Below, piece by piece: positions 24,182-31,515 of a DNA stretch of 36,361 nt (the stretch's first letter is position 1; each line of letters opens with the position of its first letter). The notes beneath the pieces were generated by a model, which saw only the letters and a program-made list of their open reading frames with translations, was not told where the DNA came from and did no database searches. This DNA is from a virus, in IMG/VR virus record IMGVR_UViG_3300042549_005708, positions 1 through 36,361 of that record, one strand, 5' to 3'. Made by a program: the position numbers and the translations under genes.

Positions 24182-24442
24182 AGATTGGCGTTTACCGGGC
24201 TACCTTCACCGCGTCCTAAGCGCTTGTCTCGCACCGGGGAAACCGGCGGTCATCGGGGCTCGTCCCATGGGGCTGGGTACTAGCCAGCCAGATCCAGTCA
24301 TGCGGTCAACGCCAGAAAAGAAAAACCCCGACACGCTTTCACATGCCGGGGTTCCCACTGTGTGCATCGCGGGTGGAGACGCAATACACACACAGTGCCT
24401 GAAATGTACCCAAAAGGTCTATGTCGTAAAACTCCCGCGCGT
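24182..24442. other. Gap with terminator, no gene seen
   Basis: Apart from the minus-strand terminator at 24316-24353, this 261-base region holds CA-rich repeats (ACACACACAG near 24386) and the leader of the HNH gene. It should contain or follow the late control region acted on by the Q-like protein, but no convincing promoter pair was found. Confidence 0.4.
24316..24353 (-). terminator. Terminator between Q-like antiterminator and HNH gene
   Basis: On the minus strand AACCCCG and CGGGGTT (24324-24330 with 24347-24353) form a stem, followed by TTTTTCTTTT. It lies after the antiterminator gene and before the late genes, the natural place for a terminator that a Q-type protein overrides. Confidence 0.65.
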
Positions 24443-24865
24443 CTATAGCGCTCTCGACTTTGCATCGGATACAGCCGCCGCAACCCGCCTGCGCTCCCGC
24501 TCTTCCGCCTGCGCCTCAAACCAGGCCGCAATGGCGTGGTCTGCTTGCTCCAACTGCGCCTTGATGGTTGACGGTGCCCGTTGCATACGCTGCGCTGTCT
24601 CTTTGATCCCCAGGTCTTTCAGGTAGATGCATTCCAGCGTCATGAACAGATGGCCTTTGCCCAGCTTCAGGGCGCGCACGGCTTCGTCGGTCTGCGCTGC
24701 CTCTTCGTCTTCCACTGGGATGGCCACATGGTTGTACGACCCGCGGGACCACACCTCACTGGCCAGCACCGACCTGGTGGCAAAGCCACGGCCACCGCTG
24801 GCACCGCGCGATGACCAGATGGCCCAGTTTTCCAGCCGTCGCTGGATGCGTTTAAGCCGCGCCAT
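24443..24865 (-). CDS. Q-like late gene antiterminator
   Basis: This 140-aa protein begins MARLKRIQRRLENWAIWSSRG, like the LEW/W-x-x-W start of Phage_antitermQ (Q82/Q21-type) proteins. It then has LECIYLKDLGIKETAQRMQRAPSTIKAQLEQADHAI, a helix-turn-helix region typical of the family's C-terminal half. It would modify polymerase at the late promoter so that it reads through terminators such as those at 24316, 13571 and 3530. Its location at the junction of early and late genes supports this. Confidence 0.75.
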   Translation of the reverse strand: MARLKRIQRRLENWAIWSSRGASGGRGFATRSVLASEVWSRGSYNHVAIPVEDEEAAQTDEAVRALKLGKGHLFMTLECIYLKDLGIKETAQRMQRAPSTIKAQLEQADHAIAAWFEAQAEERERRRVAAAVSDAKSRAL

Positions 24866-25172
24866 ATTGCCGCGCCTCTTCTTCAGTCAGGGGCCAGATG
24901 CATACGTGTGCACAGCCAAACTCCACCATGGCCTGGGCAGCGATCTGCATGTCCGGGTGCCGCACATCAAACGGCGTGCCCACCACCCGCCCGCCTTCCA
25001 CTGCATAGAAGCAACCAGGTTCACCACGCAGGCCACGGCGCACCAGCGTGAATGCTTCCTTGCCCCACTGGGCCGCCTTGCGCTGGATTGACGCATACGC
25101 ATCGGGCATGTGGGCCTTGATCTCTGCGATCTTGTCGTCCACTGACTTTGCCGGGGTAGTTGAAGTGTCCAT
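24852..25172 (-). CDS. Phage protein of unknown function
   Basis: This 106-aa soluble protein begins MDTSTTPAKSVDDKIAEIKAHMP. It has a helical first half and a beta-alpha second half (GCFYAVEGGRVVGTPFDV, CAHVCIWPLTEEEARQYG). It overlaps the antiterminator gene by 14 bases and precedes it in the operon. I recognise no family. Palindrome copy C lies in its 3' part and encodes part of AHVCI. Confidence 0.6.
   Translation of the reverse strand: MDTSTTPAKSVDDKIAEIKAHMPDAYASIQRKAAQWGKEAFTLVRRGLRGEPGCFYAVEGGRVVGTPFDVRHPDMQIAAQAMVEFGCAHVCIWPLTEEEARQYGAA
24897..24914. repeat. Dispersed palindrome, copy C
   Basis: GATGCATACGTGTGCACA matches the reference 18-mer at 16 of 18 positions and is followed by GCC, as in copy B. 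It lies inside the 106-aa gene. Confidence 0.55.
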
Positions 25173-25551
25173 CTGTCCAACCTTTTGTATAGAGCTGATA
25201 GGTGAGGGGTGAAGCGCTTGCGCGTACGTGCCCGTGGGTGTGCATGCCTATGCCCGCCCGCCTTGCATCAAGACGCTGGGCACTGTCCAAACCCGCCCTG
25301 CAAACCCACTGGGCAATGCAGCGGCTTCAACCCCCATAACTGGGGAGACAGGGGTGCTGGTGGTCTCCATGCCAAACGCTGGACACCCTGGACACTTGGA
25401 CACTTACGTCATGGGCGCATGCAGTGACATCCCCGCAACCGCGCCACAACGGGGGCGCACAGCGCTCCCCTGCCCTTCGGGCACGCTGGCGCGAATCACG
25501 CCTCCCCCAGCGTTTGCGGCACGGCGCGATTCAAGCGCCGTGACCAATCGG
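25173..25551. other. 379-base non-coding region with TGGACAC repeats
   Basis: No credible gene is seen here. Three direct copies of TGGACAC (starting 25380, 25389 and 25397) form an iteron-like cluster, followed by TTACG. The region follows the primase-helicase gene on the minus strand. It could be a replication origin, a regulatory region for the downstream antiterminator operon, or a decayed gene. Confidence 0.45.
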
Positions 25552-28296
25552 TCAAAACGGCGCATCGTCACCTTCCTGTGTGAATGGGCTGGCCGCTGGC
25601 GGTGGTGCCAGGGGCGCAGGTGGTGGGCTGGGCGGCAGGCCGTTCTCCAGTCCGGTATCAGGGTCGGCCTTGGGCCAATCCTTCGGCCGCGTGTAACCCC
25701 AGGCGCGGGCGCCATTGATCTGTTTCTTGACGCGCTCCCAGCCCTCGTGATCCAGCCAGCTGCGGATCTGCCCTTCGAGGGCGGGCGTACTCTTGGCAGC
25801 GTCCACACCCAGGGCCAGGGTCAGCTGGGCAATGGTCACAAACTCGGTCAGCTCGTTGACCACAGCACCAATGCCCGCAGCCGTCGGGGCGCGAGTCAGC
25901 ACATGCAGCAGTTCAGACAGCACCGCCGTCTCCACCAGGCGGCTTTCCTGCATGGGCACAAACAGCCGGCGCTCTTGATCCGTGGTGGGCGTGTACACCG
26001 CGCCCTGCCCGTACAGCGCAAAGGCCTCAGCCAGCAGCTGCTCGCGGTACTTCTTCAGCCACTCCGTGTTGATGATGTGCCGCACCGGTATCGGCCAGAA
26101 GCGCCGGTTGCCCGTGCGGTCGCGCAGGTACGTGTTTTCGTTTGTGGTGCCCACCAGCAAACACTGGCGTGCGAAGCTGCCCACCGTGGCGCCATAGGCC
26201 ACCCGGTAGCGGTCCACCTTGCTGCTGATAAATGCCTTGATGGCGCCCACCTCCGCCTTGCTGAAGTGCGTCAGCTCAGCGATCTCATACAGCCACAGGC
26301 CCTGCACCTGCTCTTGCGCCTCTTTCCCACGGCCCACCTCGAAGGGGGTGTCGCTGAAGTATTCGCTGCCCGCCAGTGCCTCCACCAGCGTGCTCTTGCG
26401 CAGGCCGCCCGCGCCTTCCAGCACAGGGCAGTAGTCAAACTTGCAGCCGGGCTCCATCACCCGGTACACCATGCCCAGCAGCCAGCAGCGGCCCACGATC
26501 TGCAGGTACTCCATCATGGGCTTGCTCAGGCTGTCCGGGCTCTCGCCCAGCACATGCACCAGCCAGTTGTCGATACGGCTCTTGCCGTCCCACTCCAGGC
26601 CCTGCAGCATCTCGCGAATGGGGTGAAAGCGGCGTGTGTGCGCCACCGTCTGGATCGCCTCAGCCAGGGCCGCGCGCGAGATGCTGGGCAGGCCATACGT
26701 GTCTGTCAGGTACTTGCCCAGCAGCAGGTCCACTGCATCCGTCACATCGCCCGCCTTCGCATAGGCCCACGGCCATGCCGTGCGGGCCTGCACGTTGTTG
26801 CTCAGCTCGTTGTAGGCCAGCACATCCTTCAGGGCCGGGTCGCGCTCCAGGATCAGGATGACCATCTTGCGGCTTGCCAGCCAGCGCTTGTTGGTCTTGT
26901 CGTAATACGGCACCAGCCAGTCCGGCACCATGTACGCGCCGATGCGGGTCATGCCCGTGTCGTCGTCATCCTCGCCACCCAGCGCAGCACCACCGCCAGG
27001 GGCATCGCCCCCACCGCTACCACCGCTCCCGGTGCCAACGAGGCCATCGATTTTTTTGCCGGCCGCCGGCTCTGCCACCTCGCCATCAGGCAGCGCATGC
27101 GCCCGTGCAAAGAAGGCCTGCACGCGTGCAAAGTCCCAACCATCGGCCTCGATCGCGTCACGCGCGTCCCAGCCATCGGCCACCGTGCCAGGCGCAGGTA
27201 TGGGCAGCAGCTGCACCGTGCAGCCGTGCGTGTCACGCAGCAGCGCACCAATGCCCAGCATCGCCTTCATGCCCGGTTGCTTGCCTTCTGGCAGCAGCGG
27301 CATCGCCTGGGCCGCCAGCTTCAGTGTCGCCTCGCGCACCTTCGCGCGGTCTTTATCCGTAATGTTGCCAAGGCTCTCAAGCTGTGCCATGGCCTGCGCC
27401 ACCACATGGTCCTTTAGGTCCTTCGGCACCGCCTCACGCTTTGCATCACAGTCAGGCCACAACATCACTGTGCAACCCGTCAACCAAGACCAATCAGCCT
27501 TCGCCCATACCTTGCAGCCGCCGGGCCAGCTGACAACGCAATACACGCCCGGGGCACTCGCGTCCAGCAGCTGCTGCAAGCACTCGGCCTTGCGCTCACC
27601 TTCCACCAGCACCACCGTGCGCCCACCGGGCAGTGCACCACTGGGCAGGAACAGCGGGCGGGGTTCGTCCCACTGGCGCCAGTGCCATTTCGCAGCGCCA
27701 TCGCGCGCGCTCATGCACCAGGTGTACGGCAGCGTGTCTTTGCCCCCTGTGCTAGTAATGAACCGGGCCACATAGCCATGCAACTCATCGCCAACGCGGT
27801 AGGTGGCTTTGTGCTCCAAGGTCTCGGGCTTGCGGTCAAAGTGCTTAAAGGTCGGCGTCGCCGCATTGGCAGGCACCGGCCGCACCGTAGTCCACCCCTC
27901 GGGCTCTGCCGCTGGCTTGGGTGCAGGCGCGGGCCTGGGCGGTGCTGGCGGTGGCGGCGTGCCACCTGCAGCCGCCTTCACCAGCCCGGCCACGCTCTCC
28001 AGGCCCTCTTCGCGCGCCACCTGAATGGCCGCCTTCGCCTGGCTCAGGCCATGAATGGCCGCGTACAGGCTCAGCAGGTCTCCGCCCTGCTCATCGCTGG
28101 CAAAGTCTGCCCAACGTCCGTTGACCAGGTTGATGCTGCAGCTGCTGCCCTTGCCACCGCTGAGCGAGCCGCACACGTACTCATGCCCGCGGCGTTCGCC
28201 ATCGGGCAGCCACATCGGCACCAGCCGGTCAGCACTGGCCAGCAGCGCTTCGGCCAGGGCCGCGAATTGAATGGGAGGCAATGGGGCGTTGCTCAT
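25552..28296 (-). CDS. Primase-helicase, Toprim plus VapE-type ATPase
   Basis: This 914-aa protein is a replication protein. The N-terminal part has a primase-like region (HEYVCGSLSGGKGSSCSI, then GGDLLSLYAAIHGLS at 71-85). After a proline-rich linker comes a Toprim-like domain with VVLVEGERKAECLQQLL (228-244, Glu232) and LWPDCDA (279-285). A Gly-rich linker follows, and then the VapE/virulence-associated E helicase domain. Its Walker A is LEGAGGLRKSTL (626-637), with Arg in place of the usual Gly, a known variant in the family, and Walker B is LWLYEIAEL (667-675). It probably primes and unwinds phage DNA. The start is MSNAPLPPI. Confidence 0.9.
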   Translation of the reverse strand: MSNAPLPPIQFAALAEALLASADRLVPMWLPDGERRGHEYVCGSLSGGKGSSCSINLVNGRWADFASDEQGGDLLSLYAAIHGLSQAKAAIQVAREEGLESVAGLVKAAAGGTPPPPAPPRPAPAPKPAAEPEGWTTVRPVPANAATPTFKHFDRKPETLEHKATYRVGDELHGYVARFITSTGGKDTLPYTWCMSARDGAAKWHWRQWDEPRPLFLPSGALPGGRTVVLVEGERKAECLQQLLDASAPGVYCVVSWPGGCKVWAKADWSWLTGCTVMLWPDCDAKREAVPKDLKDHVVAQAMAQLESLGNITDKDRAKVREATLKLAAQAMPLLPEGKQPGMKAMLGIGALLRDTHGCTVQLLPIPAPGTVADGWDARDAIEADGWDFARVQAFFARAHALPDGEVAEPAAGKKIDGLVGTGSGGSGGGDAPGGGAALGGEDDDDTGMTRIGAYMVPDWLVPYYDKTNKRWLASRKMVILILERDPALKDVLAYNELSNNVQARTAWPWAYAKAGDVTDAVDLLLGKYLTDTYGLPSISRAALAEAIQTVAHTRRFHPIREMLQGLEWDGKSRIDNWLVHVLGESPDSLSKPMMEYLQIVGRCWLLGMVYRVMEPGCKFDYCPVLEGAGGLRKSTLVEALAGSEYFSDTPFEVGRGKEAQEQVQGLWLYEIAELTHFSKAEVGAIKAFISSKVDRYRVAYGATVGSFARQCLLVGTTNENTYLRDRTGNRRFWPIPVRHIINTEWLKKYREQLLAEAFALYGQGAVYTPTTDQERRLFVPMQESRLVETAVLSELLHVLTRAPTAAGIGAVVNELTEFVTIAQLTLALGVDAAKSTPALEGQIRSWLDHEGWERVKKQINGARAWGYTRPKDWPKADPDTGLENGLPPSPPPAPLAPPPAASPFTQEGDDAPF

Positions 28297-28373
28297 GCGG
28301 CACCCCCACTGCAAAAGTCACAGAAGCCAGCGTCTCCACCGCCAGCGGCGTCCAGTGCAAAGGTCATGGGGTG

Positions 28374-28667
28374 TCAAGCGCTCCATGCCTGCAGCACAGC
28401 GGCCAGATCCACATAGCCCGGCTGCTCGCTGGGCACCTGCACTGCGGGCATGTATTCCGCCACGGGCCGGTTGCGGTAGCCCACGCGGCGAGTGCGTGGC
28501 GCGTGCAGCTGGCCAGCGCGGTGCATGTTGCTCACGGTGCGGCGTGCCGCATCCAGTCCCACACAGGCCACAGCAGCCATCTCCCGCAGAGTCGGCCCAC
28601 GGTCAGGCGTAGCCAGCTGGCTGCAAGCATTCAGCAGCGCCAGGCGCACTTCACCGGCCGGCCTCAT
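28374..28667 (-). CDS. Winged-helix-like small regulatory protein
   Basis: This 97-aa protein begins MRPAGEVRLALLNACSQLA. The segment TLREMAAVACVGLDAARRTVSNMHRAGQLHAPRTRRVGYRNRP reads like a winged helix-turn-helix followed by a basic wing. Such genes between CII and primase genes can serve as replication initiators or regulators. The start overlaps the CII-family gene stop (ATGA). The exact family is unresolved. Confidence 0.6.
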   Translation of the reverse strand: MRPAGEVRLALLNACSQLATPDRGPTLREMAAVACVGLDAARRTVSNMHRAGQLHAPRTRRVGYRNRPVAEYMPAVQVPSEQPGYVDLAAVLQAWSA

Positions 28668-29161
28668 TTGCCACCGCCCTGGCGCGTGGCCCACTTCGCC
28701 ATCGTCGCCTCGTGCTTGCACTCCAGCTGGTGCATGAACTGCTGACCACTGGCCACCAGCTCCGCCCACTGCTGGCGTACCTCGCGCATCTCGTTCGGGC
28801 TGACCTCGCCATCCGCATCGGCGCGGGCCGCAGCAGTCACCACATCAGCAAACTCGCGCACCAGGTTCGCCAGCGCCTCGGCCGTGATCTGGCCCGCATC
28901 CTGCGCACCATGGGGCAGCAGCAACAGGGTGCCGCCCACGGCCTCAGCCAGGCGCGTGGGGTAGTCCAGCGCATTGGCGCTGTGCACCTCTACGCACATG
29001 GCGGCAATCTCGGCCGCATCCACGGCACCCAGCTTGTACTGGGGCGCTGCACGCAGCTCCTTTTCGAGGGTGCTAGGGCTCTTGCCCAGACGGGCGGCCA
29101 CGGCATCCACACCGCCGGGGTAATGGCGCACTGCGCGCCGGATCGAGTCAAGTACGTTCAT
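28664..29161 (-). CDS. CII-family phage regulatory protein (CP76)
   Basis: This 165-aa protein begins MNVLDSIRRAVRHYPGGVDAVAARLGKSPSTLEKELRAA, the signature of the Phage_CP76 'CII' regulator family. KLGAVDAAEIAAM and ALDYPTRLAEAVGGTLLLLP follow. It binds DNA through the N-terminal helix-turn-helix and is expected to influence the lysis-lysogeny decision. A strong AGGTGGAG motif precedes the ATG. It lies downstream of Cro on the early leftward transcript. Confidence 0.88.
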   Translation of the reverse strand: MNVLDSIRRAVRHYPGGVDAVAARLGKSPSTLEKELRAAPQYKLGAVDAAEIAAMCVEVHSANALDYPTRLAEAVGGTLLLLPHGAQDAGQITAEALANLVREFADVVTAAARADADGEVSPNEMREVRQQWAELVASGQQFMHQLECKHEATMAKWATRQGGGK

Positions 29162-29416
29162 CTGCTCCACCTATCAAGACGCTAAAGACACGACAGCTGC
29201 AGGCCAAAGACACTGCGGCCATGAGGAAAAGAAAGCACACCACCACGCAGCCGCACAAAGCGCCGGGCACCTGCCCGCGCACGGCGCACCTTGTGAAGGG
29301 GTTGGAGAGAGGCCCCGGCGGCGCGGCCTGGGGCGTGGTGGGTGCGCAAAGGGGTGCCCGCCCGGCCTTGGTCTACGATGGAAGTTCCTACACAACCAAC
29401 ACCAAAGGGGGCGGAC
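29162..29416. other. Gap between CII gene and rightward small gene
   Basis: This 255-base region contains the CII ribosome binding site and the leader of the small plus-strand gene at 29417. Possible promoter elements for that gene are TTGGTC (29369-29374) and a TACGAT nearby, but they are too close for a standard spacing. I see no convincing gene on either strand. Confidence 0.35.
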
Positions 29417-29623
29417 ATGGAAAAGGACGAATTCCTGGCACAACACACGTTCAGCGAGGAAGGACTCAGCACCTGGCAACGTGTGGAAAAAACTTTGATG
29501 CAGGCTCCGGCGATGGAGCCCAAGCGCACCGCGAAGCTGCTGGGTCTGCTGCTAGAACGGTTGGAGCAGAAAGAGCTGCTCGACATGTCCGAAATCGACG
29601 AGATGCTCATCGAGATCATTTAG
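29417..29623 (+). CDS. Small acidic helical protein of unknown function
   Basis: This 68-aa protein begins MEKDEFLAQHTFSEEGLSTWQRVEK. Two amphipathic helices follow, with LLGLLLERLEQKELLDMSEIDEMLIEII. An AAAGGGGG Shine-Dalgarno precedes the ATG. It runs opposite to the Cro-CII transcript and its stop overlaps the stop of the 81-aa minus-strand gene by eight bases, so it is convergent with it. It could be a plus-strand regulator or the antidote half of a pair. I recognise no family. Confidence 0.5.
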   Translation: MEKDEFLAQHTFSEEGLSTWQRVEKTLMQAPAMEPKRTAKLLGLLLERLEQKELLDMSEIDEMLIEII

Positions 29624-29861
29624 CGAAACGCCCCTGGATACGCGCGGCCCGGAAAGCGCGTAATTGCGCATTGCTCTCACGCCTTGCAATGCGCGCTGAT
29701 GGCTTTTCGCCTTTCACTCCCTGGATAAACCCGATCTGCGCACGGGCATCGCTCAGTTCCCTCGCTGTAGCAGGCCACTTTCCGGTGATGCCCACGGTTT
29801 CGCGCATGCGCTCAATGGAGCCCATTGCCCGTGCAACAGGTCCTGGCAAAGTGCTACGCAT
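29616..29861 (-). CDS. Small protein following Cro
   Basis: This 81-aa protein begins MRSTLPGPVARAMGSIERMRETVG. It has a basic C-terminus (RRESNAQLRAFRAARIQGRFAK). It overlaps the Cro gene end by eight bases, so the two are co-translated from the early leftward transcript. I see no motif that fixes a function. Small basic genes at this location often encode early regulators. Confidence 0.55.
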   Translation of the reverse strand: MRSTLPGPVARAMGSIERMRETVGITGKWPATARELSDARAQIGFIQGVKGEKPSARIARRESNAQLRAFRAARIQGRFAK

Positions 29862-30117
29862 TGGCCACCTCCTGCCCTGCACCCGTGGGCAGCGACGCGG
29901 CCAGGTCGGGCCAGATTCGCTCACAGCTCTCCGGCCAGTATTCGCGTCGCGAAAAGGCACCTTGGGTGAACTCTTCGATTGCTGCACCGTGCTCAACCGG
30001 GACCGGCTTCGCTCCAGCAGCCATGCTTGACACAAACGACTGGGGCACTCCCAAATGGAGCGCTAGTCGCGCGGCACGGCCTCTCTCGGCGGCCAACCAT
30101 GAACGAAATGTATCCAT
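29854..30117 (-). CDS. cro: Cro/YdaS-like regulator
   Basis: This 87-aa protein begins MDTFRSWLAAERGRAARLALHLGVPQSFVSSMAAGAKPVPVEHGAAIEEF, a helix-turn-helix characteristic of the YdaS/Cro family. It is the first gene of the leftward early operon and is divergent from the repressor. Its ATG lies inside operator O1, and the likely -10 of its promoter ends seven bases before the ATG, so the message is probably leaderless. It should compete with the repressor for the same operators. Confidence 0.85.
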   Translation of the reverse strand: MDTFRSWLAAERGRAARLALHLGVPQSFVSSMAAGAKPVPVEHGAAIEEFTQGAFSRREYWPESCERIWPDLAASLPTGAGQEVANA

Positions 30118-30123
30118 GGGCTA
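30111..30123. promoter_or_regulatory. Repressor operator O1
   Basis: TATCCATGGGCTA spans the start codon of Cro. With O2 it forms a perfect 10-bp inverted repeat, TATCCATGGG and CCCATGGATA, separated by 11 bases. Confidence 0.75.
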
Positions 30124-30124
30124 C

Positions 30125-30152
30125 ATCTTAACCCATGGATATGTAAAAGCAA
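30125..30152 (-). promoter_or_regulatory. Leftward early promoter (PR-like) for cro
   Basis: On the minus strand the -35 is TTGCTT (30147-30152) and the -10 is TAAGAT (30125-30130), with a 16-base spacer. Operator O2 lies in the spacer and O1 covers the start site. The predicted transcription start coincides with the Cro ATG. Confidence 0.6.
30129..30141. promoter_or_regulatory. Repressor operator O2
   Basis: TAACCCATGGATA (reverse complement TATCCATGGGTTA) lies in the cro promoter spacer, with its centre 18 bases from that of O1. It differs from O1 at one position when aligned. Confidence 0.75.
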
Positions 30153-30202
30153 TATCCGACGGCGAATTGCGGCCTGTATCCCCGGGTGATGTAATCCAGA
30201 GG

Positions 30203-30586
30203 ATGCAAACTGTCTTTGAAACGAGAAAGCAGCGGCTTGCTATGCTGAAAGATCGCTACAAGACTTGGTCATCTCTCAACGAAGCAATCGGCTGGTCTTC
30301 CGCTGATCCCCGGCTATCACAAATCGCAAGCGGCTCAATGAGGAGCGGGCGCGGCACACCCTACGTAATGGGTGATCTGACCGCGCGGAAAATTGAGGAA
30401 GCACTTCAGCTGGCCGAGGGCTGGATGGATACGCCGCCAACCTATGCCGAGCTGCACAACGAACAAGATCCACGCGCGTTAGTTATGACCCTGATGGAGG
30501 CCATGCCCTCGTCGGAGTGGGCAACTGTCGTGCGACTAGTAGATGCTCTTACGCAACCGCAGGACAAACAGGTCAACAGCCAGTAA
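30203..30586 (+). CDS. Prophage repressor (CI-like, no peptidase domain)
   Basis: This 127-aa protein begins MQTVFETRKQRLAMLKDRYKT. The N-terminal half is a DNA-binding domain of the prophage repressor type (SLNEAIGWSSADPRLSQI, GTPYVMGDLTARKIEEALQLAEGWMD). The C-terminal half is short (about 45 residues) and lacks the S24 self-cleavage domain, so LexA-like cleavage by RecA is not expected. The start at 30203 fits the family, but its Shine-Dalgarno (AGAGG) is unusually close; an upstream ATG at 30116 overlaps operator O1. It is divergent from cro and followed by a secreted-protein gene. Confidence 0.78.
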   Translation: MQTVFETRKQRLAMLKDRYKTWSSLNEAIGWSSADPRLSQIASGSMRSGRGTPYVMGDLTARKIEEALQLAEGWMDTPPTYAELHNEQDPRALVMTLMEAMPSSEWATVVRLVDALTQPQDKQVNSQ

Positions 30587-30601
30587 CGATGAAAGAATGA
30601 G

Positions 30602-31066
30602 ATGAAGTTAGCCGCATTGATAGCGATACCACTGCTCCTTACAGGCCTGAGCGGGCACGCCCAAAGCTCGCTGCTCGACGCGCCCACCACGTTTACGTCC
30701 GGTGAGTGGTCAGTAAAACGGCAAGTCGATTCCATGACTGATGTCGTACGCTGCACAGGCCTCTATAAAGGCTCCCCAATGGTGCAAGCATCTGCCACGG
30801 GCTTTTACATTCGCATTCGCGGCGGCATTCAGAGCGTCAAACTTAGGTTCGACAGCGATCCACCCCAAGAGATGAGGCTTCCGACCCGCCTCGAAAAGGA
30901 CATCAGCGCGGTGATCCTGGAAGGAACTGACTACCAAAAGGCGCTTGAGAGCAAGCGACTTCGGTATGAAACGCTGCTTGTCGTGCGCGGCATGGCAGAC
31001 GGCGACATTTCCCTCGACGGGCTCAAAGAGGCCGTCGAGCACATCAAGGCTGGCTGCCCAGCCTAG
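30602..31066 (+). CDS. Secreted/periplasmic protein in the lysogeny operon
   Basis: This 154-aa protein begins MKLAALIAIPLLLTGLSGHAQ. It has a clear signal peptide and a probable AHA-QS cleavage site, followed by a beta-rich mature domain with one Cys pair candidate (DVVRCTG and the C-terminal KAGCPA). It lies 15 bases after the repressor stop and is followed by a strong terminator, so it is expressed from the lysogen. This is the classic position for lysogenic conversion or superinfection exclusion proteins. No family is recognised. Confidence 0.7.
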   Translation: MKLAALIAIPLLLTGLSGHAQSSLLDAPTTFTSGEWSVKRQVDSMTDVVRCTGLYKGSPMVQASATGFYIRIRGGIQSVKLRFDSDPPQEMRLPTRLEKDISAVILEGTDYQKALESKRLRYETLLVVRGMADGDISLDGLKEAVEHIKAGCPA

Positions 31067-31082
31067 AAGAACCCCACACACG

Positions 31083-31106
31083 AACCCGCTTCGGCGGGTT
31101 TTTTTT
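31083..31106 (+). terminator. Rho-independent terminator of the lysogeny operon
   Basis: AACCCGC-TTCG-GCGGGTT (31083-31100) has a stable UUCG loop and continues into T's up to 31106. It isolates the repressor operon from the rightward early operon. Confidence 0.88.
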
Positions 31107-31124
31107 CGCCCGCAAAAAGAAACT

Positions 31125-31137
31125 TAACCCTGGAATA
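31125..31137. promoter_or_regulatory. Repressor operator O4
   Basis: TAACCCTGGAATA aligns with O2 (TAACCCATGGATA) at 10 of 13 positions. It lies directly upstream of the TTGACA of the rightward promoter. Confidence 0.5.
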
Positions 31138-31164
31138 TTGACAAATATATCCAAGGGATACAGA
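31138..31164 (+). promoter_or_regulatory. Rightward early promoter (PL-like)
   Basis: The -35 is a perfect TTGACA (31138-31143). A TACAGA (31159-31164) can serve as a weaker -10 with a 15-base spacer. The repressor operator O3 lies between them. The first gene starts at 31198. Confidence 0.6.
31148..31160. promoter_or_regulatory. Repressor operator O3
   Basis: TATCCAAGGGATA aligns with TATCCATGGGYTA at 11 of 13 positions and is itself an inverted repeat (TATCC/GGATA). It sits inside the rightward promoter. Confidence 0.65.
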
Positions 31165-31197
31165 CTCGCGCCCACGTTCACACAAACGAGGGCCGAA

Positions 31198-31515
31198 ATG
31201 CAAACCCAAACCACCCCCAGTGCACACGTATGCACAACCCTGCCGCCCGGCAATCTGCCCCTGAGCAATCAATGGCCCGACCTGCACGGGCCCATGTACT
31301 TGAAGAGCGAATGCGGCCGCGTGCAGCGGTATGTGCGGCAGAACGAGGGCGATAGCTACTACGGTCCGGTCGGCACATGGCACTGCAACGAGGTGCGAGT
31401 CGCAGAAGACGGCCAGAAGTGGATCAAGCACAGCGGCGCCAGTTACGACCCCTATCTGGTGGTCGACAACTTTGGCCAGATGGTGGAAGTGCAACAGCGC
31501 CGGGGTGCCGCATGA
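31198..31515 (+). CDS. First gene of the rightward early operon, unknown function
   Basis: This 105-aa protein begins MQTQTTPSAHVCTTLPPG. It has a Cys/Trp-rich middle (YLKSECGRVQRYVRQ, GTWHCNEVRV) and a YDPYLVVDNFGQMVEVQQ end. It is soluble. A GAGGG Shine-Dalgarno precedes the ATG. Phage genes directly under PL often encode host takeover or antirestriction proteins, but nothing here fixes such a role. Palindrome copy D lies in its 5' coding region. Confidence 0.65.
   Translation: MQTQTTPSAHVCTTLPPGNLPLSNQWPDLHGPMYLKSECGRVQRYVRQNEGDSYYGPVGTWHCNEVRVAEDGQKWIKHSGASYDPYLVVDNFGQMVEVQQRRGAA
31219..31236. repeat. Dispersed palindrome, copy D
   Basis: AGTGCACACGTATGCACA reads TGTGCATACGTGTGCACT on the minus strand, 17 of 18 matches to the reference form. 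It lies at codons 8-13 of the first rightward gene. Confidence 0.55.

Noticed and set aside
27110-27130. Palindrome TGCACGCGTGCA in the primase gene
   Set aside because: The spacing between arms is shorter than in the six-copy palindrome, so it was not counted.
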